A stretch of 64,000 nucleotides of DNA, taken from the NCBI RefSeq assembly GCF_001577265.1, contig NZ_CP014517.1:735001-799000 (forward strand), written 5' to 3'. Source of the DNA: Variovorax sp. PAMC 28711. GTDB taxonomy: Bacteria > Pseudomonadota > Gammaproteobacteria > Burkholderiales > Burkholderiaceae_C. Shown piece after piece: positions 57,796-64,000 of this stretch (positions are counted from its first letter, which is position 1; the number at the start of each line of letters is the position of its first letter). A model generated the notes under the pieces. The model saw nothing but the letters and a program-made list of their open reading frames with translations. It ran no database searches and was not told where the DNA came from. Position numbers and translations under genes: made by a program.

Positions 57796-58914
57796 TCAGT
57801 CCAGCGTCGCGTAGCGCTCCAGGTGATGGTCTGCGTCACCGAAGCGCTGGCCGATCATCGTCAGGCGGCGGAAAGTGTGCGACACCTTCAATTCCTCGGT
57901 CATGCCCATGCCACCGTGCAACTGCACCGATTCCTGGCTGATCTGGCGGGCGGCGTCGGCGATCTTGACCTTGGCGGCCGAGACCGCGCGGCGGCGCGCG
58001 TTCGCATCCCCGCCTGCATCGACCTTGGACGCCGCCAGCACCGCCATCGAGCGCGCCTGCTCGAAGCAGATCAGCATCTCGACCATGCGGTGCTGCAGCA
58101 CCTGGAACGACGCGATGGGAACGCCGAACTGCTTGCGCGTTTTGGTGTATTCCAGCGTCGCCTCGTTGGCATGGCGCATCGCGCCGATGGCGTCAGAGCA
58201 TTGCAGCGCGGTAGCAAAGTCCACCGCCTCGTCGACGTGCGGCATCGCGCCGCCCACAGTGCCCAGCAGCGCATCGGCACCCAATGCCACGCCGACCAGC
58301 GTCACGTCGGCCACGCGCAGGCCGTCGACGGCGCGACTCGGATTCAGCGAGACGCCGGCCGTGCGCGGATCGACGATGAACAGGCTGGCGCCCGCGTCGG
58401 TGCGGGCCGAAACGATCAGCCGCGTCGCCGACGCCGCGCCGACGACCACGCTCTTGGCGCCGTCCAGCACCCAGCCGTCGCCACTCTTGCGCGCGGTGGT
58501 GGTTTCGGGCGCCAGTTCGTAGCGGCGGCCCGGCTCCAGGTAGGCGAAGGCGAGCGTGGCCGAACCGTCGATCAGGCCTGGCAGCACGGCCGCGCGCTGT
58601 GCTGCGTTGCCGGCACGCGCCACCAGACGGCCGCCGAGTGCGATGTTGTCCAGCAGCGGCTCGACCACCAGGGCTTCGCCGCAGGCCTCCATCACGGCCA
58701 GCAGGTCCATCGCGCCACCACCAAAGCCGCCATCGGCCTCGGGCAATGCGATGGCGGTCAAGCCCATCTCGGAAAAGGCGCGCCAGACGGCATCGCTCTG
58801 GCCGTTGACCGAGGCGATGACCGCCTGGCGCTGTTCGAAACCGTAGTTGGCGGTCAGGTATTTGCGCACCGAGTCGGCCAGTTGCTGCTGCTCGTCGCTG
58901 AGTTCGAAATTCAT
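57796..58914 (-). CDS. Acyl-CoA dehydrogenase family protein
   Basis: 372 aa. MNFELSDEQQQLADSVRKYL at the N-terminus, RKQFGVPIASFQVLQHRMVE and QLHGGMGMTEELKVSHTFRR near the C-terminus are ACAD motifs. The shorter, less conserved partner of the 393-aa ACAD beside it: together they may form an alpha/beta heterotetramer as in steroid and long-chain acyl-CoA systems. 107 bases separate it from the moxR start. Confidence 0.93.
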   Translation of the reverse strand: MNFELSDEQQQLADSVRKYLTANYGFEQRQAVIASVNGQSDAVWRAFSEMGLTAIALPEADGGFGGGAMDLLAVMEACGEALVVEPLLDNIALGGRLVARAGNAAQRAAVLPGLIDGSATLAFAYLEPGRRYELAPETTTARKSGDGWVLDGAKSVVVGAASATRLIVSARTDAGASLFIVDPRTAGVSLNPSRAVDGLRVADVTLVGVALGADALLGTVGGAMPHVDEAVDFATALQCSDAIGAMRHANEATLEYTKTRKQFGVPIASFQVLQHRMVEMLICFEQARSMAVLAASKVDAGGDANARRRAVSAAKVKIADAARQISQESVQLHGGMGMTEELKVSHTFRRLTMIGQRFGDADHHLERYATLD

Positions 58915-58936
58915 TGGGTGTCCTTGGATCGACGAC

Positions 58937-60117
58937 TTACAGGCCCAACGTCATCTTGGCGATGATGTTGCGCTGGATCTCGTTGGAGCCGGCATAGATG
59001 CTGGCCTTGCGGAAGTTGAAATAGCGCGGCGACAGACGCGAGGTGAAGTGATCGATGGCGCCGTCGTCCACCGCCTTGAACGGCTGGGCCATGGGCCCGG
59101 CGGCCTGCATCATCAGCTCGGTGATCATCTGCTGCACCTCGGTGCCGCGGATCTTCAGCATCGACACGTCGGCGCCCGGCGGCTGGCCGCTGCGGCGCAT
59201 TTTGTCCAGAAAGCGCATCGACGTGAGTTCCAGCGCGTCGAGTTCGATCTCCACGCGCGACAGCTTGTCGCGAAAACGCGGGTCGGCCATCAGCGGCTTG
59301 CCGTTCTTCAGCTCGCGCGTGGCCAGCGCCTTCAGCGTGACCATCTCACGCCGCGAGCCCCCACGCTGCCCGAGCCCATGCGCTCGTGGCCCAACAGGTA
59401 CTTGGCGACCGTCCAGCCCTTGTTCTCTTCGTGCACCAGGTTCTCGACCGGCACGGCCACGTCATCAAAGAAGATTTCGTTCACCTCGTGGCCGCCGTCC
59501 ATCAGGATCAGCGGGCGCACCGTGATGCCGGGCGTCTTCATGTCGATCAACAGGAAGCTGATGCCTTCCTGGCGCTTTTCCGCAGTGGGATCGGTGCGCA
59601 CCAGACAGAAGATCCAGTCGCCATACTGGCCCAGCGTGGTCCAGATCTTCTGGCCGGTGACACGGTAGACATCGCCATCGCGCACAGCGCGCGTCTTCAG
59701 CGCGGCGAGGTCAGAGCCGGCGCCGGGCTCGGAATAGCCCTGCACCCAGAAGTCATCGCCCTCGCGAATGCGCGGCAGGAAGCGCTCTTTTTGCTGGGGC
59801 GTGCCGAAGCGCAGCAGCACCGATGCGCACATGCTGGGGCCGAACGGTGGCAGCGTGGGCGCGCCGGCCAGGCCGAACTGCTCCTCGTACAGGTAGCGCT
59901 GCGTAATGTCCCAGCCGGTGCCGCCCCATTCTTCGGGCCAATGCGGCACCGACCAGCCCTTGGCGGCCAGGATCTTGTGCCAGCGCAGGATGTCTTCTTT
60001 GGACAGGCCCTTGTAGCCCGTCACCTTGTCGCGGATGTCGTCAGGCAGGTTGGCGTCCAACCAGCCGCGCACCTCGTCGCGAAATGCCAGTTCTTCGGCG
60101 GAATAACTGAGGTCCAT
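58937..60117 (-). pseudogene. Acyl-CoA dehydrogenase, frameshifted
   Basis: The larger ACAD partner: MDLSYSAEELAFRDEVRGWL, FWVQGYSEPGAGSDLAALKT and YRVTGQKIWTT at the N-terminal half; the C-terminal part ends FRKASIYAGSNEIQRNIIAK. The frame breaks after MGSGSV; adding one base to the five-C run at 59358-59362 restores GGSRREMVTLKALA and a 393-aa protein. 22-base gap to the 372-aa ACAD. Confidence 0.9.
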
Positions 60118-60178
60118 GGAATGTCTCCAATGCGTTGTGAGTCAATGATTCGGGATGAGGGTCAGGCGCGGCAGACGC

Positions 60179-60985
60179 TCACACCGCCGTCTGACCGGGC
60201 ATCTGCCGCGTCACCGGGTGCGAGCTGGACAGTCCGCCGTCCACTGCAATGGCCTGGCCGTTGACATAGCTGCTTTGATCGGACGCCAGAAAGAGTGCCA
60301 CCTGCGCCAGCTCTTCGGGCTGCCCGGCGCGACGCAGCGGATTCAGCCGCCCGATCTTGTGGGTCACGCCCTTGTCGGTGGCGTAGTCGAAGGTGGGCTT
60401 GGTCATGCCGGTTTCGGTCAGGCCCGGGCAGATCGCGTTGACGCGCACATTGGTCTCGCACAGTTGCTGGGCCGAGACCTTCACCAGATTGATGACGCCC
60501 GCCTTGGACGCCGAATAGGACGGCCCGCCCGCGCCCGAACGGATGCCGGCGACCGACGCGGTGCAGATGATCGAGCCCCCCCGTCCGGCATCGGCCATCA
60601 CCTTGCCGGCGTGCTTGACCATCAGCCACGGGCCGATCAGGTTGACGCGCAGTACCTCGGTCCAGGCCTCGGGTGTCGAGTCGAAGATGCCGTCCCTGCC
60701 GCCGGAGATTCCGGCGTTGGCAAAGGCCACGTCCAGTTGGCCGTAACGCTCCAGCGCCGTGGCCACCAGGCGGGCCACATCGGACTCCAGCCCGGCGTCC
60801 ATTTGCAGCGCGACCGCCTGGCCGCCCGCCTCGATCACGCTGCGCGCGGTCTCGTGCACCGCTTCGGTCTTGTCGCCCAGCACCAGCTTGGCGCCCTCCG
60901 CGGCAAAGCGCAGCGCCGCGGCGCGACCGATGCCCGAGCCGGCGCCCGTGATGATGGCGATCTTGCCGCTGAGTTGGTCCGACAT
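60179..60985 (-). CDS. SDR family oxidoreductase
   Basis: 268-aa [54 protein letters not shown] with Tyr/Lys, and the end [18 protein letters not shown]. It is the first gene of the operon that runs to the amidohydrolase. Could act on a 3-hydroxyacyl or other alcohol intermediate. Confidence 0.93.
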   Translation of the reverse strand: MSDQLSGKIAIITGAGSGIGRAAALRFAAEGAKLVLGDKTEAVHETARSVIEAGGQAVALQMDAGLESDVARLVATALERYGQLDVAFANAGISGGRDGIFDSTPEAWTEVLRVNLIGPWLMVKHAGKVMADAGRGGSIICTASVAGIRSGAGGPSYSASKAGVINLVKVSAQQLCETNVRVNAICPGLTETGMTKPTFDYATDKGVTHKIGRLNPLRRAGQPEELAQVALFLASDQSSYVNGQAIAVDGGLSSSHPVTRQMPGQTAV

Positions 60986-61105
60986 GCTGGGGTCCTTGAT
61001 GGTTTGAGAGCGTGCCAGCGTGCCAAAGGCGGGCGATAGCCGCCATCACTTGCGCGACACGGCCAGCAGGGCCGCGGCTGGATCCTCGATGCAGCGGAAG
61101 CCGGC

Positions 61106-61245
61106 TCAGGCGTTCGGCGAAGAATTGCGCAGTCCGGTCGGAAAATGCACGCCCGCGCGCTGAGCTGCCTGAACGATGTGCTGGGTCATGGCCTGTTGCG
61201 CGAGCGACGGATCGCCGACGCCCAGCGCTTCGATGATCCTCACGT
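61106..61245 (-). pseudogene. C-terminal remnant of a GntR-family (FCD) regulator
   Basis: The frame YDEHVRIIEALGVGDPSLAQ through HFPTGLRNSSPNA matches the last ~45 residues of FadR/GntR-type FCD domains. The rest is gone; upstream bases belong to the MFS remnant. It marks rearranged DNA at the right end of the catabolic block. Confidence 0.65.
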
Positions 61246-61845
61246 GCTCGTCATACGTCGTTCGGGCGCGAGGACTTTGTGCGGGGCAAAGGAAAATCTT
61301 ATGGCGACCCGCAGCGCCCGCCCATCCGACTTGTTGACCCGCTTCGCCGGCACCGTGTAGGTCAAAAAGGCGCCGAACAGGAGCACGCTGGCCAGCACGA
61401 ACAGGGCGATGTCGGTACTCTGTATTGCGTCCTTCATCAGGCCGATCATGTAGGGGCTCACGAACCCGGCCAGATTGGCAAACGAGTTGATCAACGCGAT
61501 ACCTGCCGCGGCACCCGCGCTCGACAGGATCGCCGTCGGCAGGCTCCAGAAAAGCGGCGAGGTGGCAAGGCTTCCGCCTGCAGCGAGCGCCAGTGCGGCC
61601 AGCGAGCGGTAAACGTTTTTGCTGAAGATCGCGCTGAGCGCGAGGCCGACTGCACCGCAGCAGAAGGGCACGATCAGATGCCAGCGGCGTTCGCGCATGC
61701 GGTCGGAACTGCGGCTCACCAGCAGCATTGAGCAGATCGCGACGGCGAAAGGCACGGCCGTCAGCTGGCCGATATTCAACGCGCCGAAAACGCCCGACTG
61801 GCGAATCAGGCTGGGCATCCAAAACGTCAGTCCGTACTGCCCCAT
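61240..61845 (-). pseudogene. C-terminal half of an MFS anion:cation symporter
   Basis: About 200 residues from GQYGLTFWMPSLIRQSGVFG, corresponding to helices 7-12 of the ACS-type (tartrate/galactarate-like) major facilitator transporters (full length about 430). No N-terminal half exists upstream, and the frame ends in the GntR remnant. Non-functional fragment. Confidence 0.75.
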
Positions 61846-61855
61846 GCGATCTCGG

Positions 61856-62081
61856 GCCGGCAGATGGCCGTGTGCTGATCAACATCTTCGAGACGCAACG
61901 CTATGCGCTGCCTTTGCGGGTCGGGATGCTGGAGCGGCATCCGCTGGTCGTCACGCAAAGGCGGGCCAGCTTCGTCGTGATCGACCGCGGCGGCAGCGGC
62001 CCCAACTGCGACGAAATCGCAGTACCTGCTGCTTTTTCTCTGAGCGTCGTGTTGCCGGCGTCAAGTCGCTTGCCTGCTTGA
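61856..62081 (+). pseudogene. Possible ureidoglycolate lyase (AllA)-like remnant
   Basis: The plus-strand frame GRVLINIFETQRYALPLRVG and MLERHPL resembles the central part of AllA, which cleaves ureidoglycolate to glyoxylate and urea. The preceding N-terminal part is missing and the tail diverges. Its junction with the truncated MFS gene is near 61850. Assignment rests on one motif. Confidence 0.35.
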
Positions 62082-62114
62082 CCCGCCCTCGCGCCTCACG
62101 CAGATTCGCGAGCC

Positions 62115-62831
62115 ATGCACATCGACTCACTCACCGTTTCGCACCGCTTCCAGGGCCCGCCACGCTCGGGCAATGGTGGCTATGTCTGCGGCCGTATTGC
62201 AGACCGCCTGCCGGGCACCGTCAGCGTCCGCCTGAGGGCACCGCCGCCGCTGGACACGCCGCTGCGCCTCGAATCCGGCTGCGACAGCGCACAGCTCTTC
62301 GATGGCGCGACACTGATCGGCGAGGCCCACGGCTCCGCGCTGACGATGCAGCCGCCCGCTGCCCCCTCCTACGAAGAAGTCGAAGCCGCCAGCCATCGCT
62401 TCCTCGGCGCTCGCCAGCACCCGTTCCCACACTGCTTTGTTTGCGGGCCGGCCCGCGCAGCGGGCGACGGCCTGCGCATCCTGCCCGGCGCGATCGGTGA
62501 TGGCGTGGTCGGCGCCCCGTGGCTCCCCGATGCATCGCTCGCCGACGCAGACGGCGTGGTGCGACGCGAGTTCCTGTGGGCCGCGCTGGATTGCACCAGC
62601 GGCTTCTCGGTGCTGCCATTGCCCGAAGGGCTCAGCATGGTCCTCGGCGAGTTCTGCGTGTCGATCGAGGGCTCGGCATCACCCGGCGAGCGCTGCGTGG
62701 TCACCGGCTGGCCGCTCTGCCACGAGGGTCGCAAGCGCTCGGCCGGTTCGGCGGTCTACGGCGGCAATGGCCGCCTGATCGCTCAGGCACGCGCGGTGTG
62801 GATCGAGGTGCCGCTGGCGGATTGGCGCTGA
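62115..62831 (+). CDS. Hypothetical hot-dog-fold (thioesterase-like) protein
   Basis: 238 aa. The sequence FPHCFVCGPARAAGDGLRI in the middle, with two cysteines, and GYVCGRIADRLPGTVSVRLR near the start look like the double hot-dog thioesterase superfamily. Function unknown. It is downstream of the debris region; no operon partner is obvious. Confidence 0.7.
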   Translation: MHIDSLTVSHRFQGPPRSGNGGYVCGRIADRLPGTVSVRLRAPPPLDTPLRLESGCDSAQLFDGATLIGEAHGSALTMQPPAAPSYEEVEAASHRFLGARQHPFPHCFVCGPARAAGDGLRILPGAIGDGVVGAPWLPDASLADADGVVRREFLWAALDCTSGFSVLPLPEGLSMVLGEFCVSIEGSASPGERCVVTGWPLCHEGRKRSAGSAVYGGNGRLIAQARAVWIEVPLADWR

Positions 62832-62870
62832 GCGTTGGCCCGAGCGAAAATGCAAGAGAAAAGTGGTCTC

Positions 62871-62926
62871 AGCGCTTATTCCACGGGCCCAGCCAGCTAT
62901 CAAAAAAAAATAGCAAACTGAGCGCT
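62871..62926. repeat. Intergenic inverted repeat of Comamonadaceae type
   Basis: AGCGCT boxes at both ends surround GCTAT-CAAAAAAAA-type-ATAGC (62896-62914). Similar hairpins are, from memory, common in Acidovorax/Comamonas/Variovorax intergenic DNA; the same GCTAT/ATAGC pairing occurs in the tRNA-Thr terminator. It may also terminate the preceding gene. Confidence 0.5.
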
Positions 62927-62976
62927 GTTGCATCCCACAACACGATCAGGTTCATGCGGGGCTAGACTGCCCGCCC

Positions 62977-63300
62977 ATGCTGAAACTCTGGTTGATTCCT
63001 CTCACCTTCCTGGCTGCCGGCACCGCAGGCGCGGCGACCTCCTGTGAGACCCTGCGCGCCGACATCGAAGCGAAGATCGGCGCGGCCGGTGTCACCCGCT
63101 TCACGGTGACCACGGTCGACGCCAACACGCCGGCCAGCGGGCAGGTGGTGGGCAGTTGCGAGCTCGGCAACAAGAAGATCGTCTACGTGCGCGAAGGCGG
63201 CGCTGTGGCGGATGCCGGGGCAGCGCGCCCGCGCAGCGAACCCATGCTGACCGAGTGCAAGGACGGCAGCGTTTCCGTCGGCGGCGATTGCCGCAAGTAA
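62977..63300 (+). CDS. DUF1161 family secreted protein
   Basis: 107 aa: signal peptide (MLKLWLIPLTFLAAGTAGA), then TSCETLRADIEAKIGAAGVT and VVGSCELGNKKIVYVRE, matching DUF1161 with its cysteine pair. Small periplasmic protein, function unknown. Confidence 0.9.
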   Translation: MLKLWLIPLTFLAAGTAGAATSCETLRADIEAKIGAAGVTRFTVTTVDANTPASGQVVGSCELGNKKIVYVREGGAVADAGAARPRSEPMLTECKDGSVSVGGDCRK

Positions 63301-63313
63301 ACGGCCGCGCCGG

Positions 63314-63919
63314 CTACTGACAGACCACCGTGGTGCCCACCGGCCGGCAGTTCTTGCCGTCGATGCTCCGGTAGCGGTCCAGCGCGCCGGAAGACCGGTT
63401 GTAGGTGTTGCCTTGCGTGTCGTTGCAACCGCCTGCGTCGCAGTTGCGGATCTGCGGACGCATGTCCTGCAGCCCTGCCGGCGCACGCGGGGCGATGGTG
63501 CCCGGGTAGGGATAACCGCCGAGATTGTTTCTCGTGTAGTCCTCCGCGCGGCGCAGTTGCTCCATTTCACGCACCCGTTCGGTCTCGCGCACCCGCTCTG
63601 CCTCCTGCAGCCGGGCGAACTCGCGTTGCTGCGCATCGGCGCGATCGGCGACGGCGCGCTGTTCGGCCGGGCCGGGGCCTGCGCGCGCCGGAGCGGGGGC
63701 CGGCGCCACAACCTCTGGCACAGCGGCGCGGCGCACGGGCTCCGGCTGCGGCGTAGTGGCTTCGGCGCCCAGCACCTGCCGGGACTCGCGAGCGTTTGAC
63801 GGGCATTGTTGGTCGGTATAGCTCACGTTGCCCGCTGCGTTGACGCAGCGGATGACCTGCGCCCCCGCAGTCGCGCTGAACAGGCCGAGGAGTACTGCAA
63901 GGGCGAGGATGTGGGGCAT
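63314..63919 (-). CDS. DUF4124 domain-containing secreted protein
   Basis: 201 aa from ATG 63919: signal peptide (MPHILALAVLLGLFSATAGA), then a DUF4124 domain VIRCVNAAGNVSYTDQQCP. A Pro/Ala-rich stretch and a charged coiled coil (about 105-140) follow, then a Cys-containing C-terminal domain. The ATG 13 codons upstream lacks a signal-like start. Convergent with DUF1161. Confidence 0.88.
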   Translation of the reverse strand: MPHILALAVLLGLFSATAGAQVIRCVNAAGNVSYTDQQCPSNARESRQVLGAEATTPQPEPVRRAAVPEVVAPAPAPARAGPGPAEQRAVADRADAQQREFARLQEAERVRETERVREMEQLRRAEDYTRNNLGGYPYPGTIAPRAPAGLQDMRPQIRNCDAGGCNDTQGNTYNRSSGALDRYRSIDGKNCRPVGTTVVCQ

Positions 63920-64000
63920 AAGGCGTCCATTGTGGTGCCAGGCGCCGGAATGCGGCAATCGAACCCATCGCCTCTAGAAGATGTCCGGCTCCCCCGCCGT

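Overview
The window is GC-rich, densely coded chromosomal DNA of a betaproteobacterium. The gene order metZ-purF-cvpA-SPOR-folC, gltX followed by a tRNA-Ala/Glu/Asp cluster, prfB with its programmed frameshift, and many Comamonadaceae-style proteins (YajQ, RidA, DUF1161, DUF4124) point to Burkholderiales, most likely Comamonadaceae (Variovorax-like). The genus is inference from protein style, not from a marker gene.

Layout. 1-9.2 kb (minus strand): two zinc alcohol dehydrogenases, the NAD(P)HX repair enzyme, an SDR, a small SHOCT protein, and the proton-translocating transhydrogenase pntAA-pntAB-pntB behind an aldehyde dehydrogenase. 9.2-10.5 kb: a decayed tyrosine integrase, a 9-bp tandem repeat, and tRNA-Asp, tRNA-Glu and tRNA-Ala. 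10.5-17.4 kb: gltX, metZ, purF, cvpA, SPOR protein, folC. 17.5-24 kb: housekeeping genes (ArsC-like, nucleoside phosphorylase, murB, YajQ, retropepsin, RidA, plsY, aldo/keto reductase). 24-28.2 kb: an FbpABC/2-aminoethylphosphonate-type ABC importer. 29.3-35.4 kb: a translationally coupled signalling operon of hybrid kinase, CheR, CheB and response-regulator kinase. 36.1-41.6 kb: prfB, HAD phosphatase, pepN, fbp and tRNA-Thr.

42.1-61.0 kb is a catabolic block beginning just after tRNA-Thr and flanked by gene debris on both sides (a short fragment at 41.9 kb; MFS, GntR and possible AllA remnants at 61.1-62.1 kb). It contains an AMP-forming acyl-CoA ligase, a kinase like the N-terminal half of ACAD11, a dehydrogenase like the C-terminal half of ACAD11, two further acyl-CoA dehydrogenases, a bifunctional hydratase/3-hydroxyacyl-CoA dehydrogenase, a thiolase, two SDRs, a MaoC protein, an amidohydrolase, a MATE exporter, a MoxR/VWA chaperone pair and a double TetR regulator. 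The kinase plus ACAD11-type dehydrogenase suggests a pathway for 4-hydroxy acids or lactones: CoA activation, phosphorylation of the 4-hydroxyl, phosphate elimination, then beta-oxidation. This is the most interesting system in the window.

Reading caution: at least ten genes are broken by a single-base indel, mostly in short homopolymers or repeated bases, and each reads through into a convincing family member when one base is added or removed. This pattern looks more like uncorrected sequencing indels than real decay. I flagged each site and annotated the probable intact gene.
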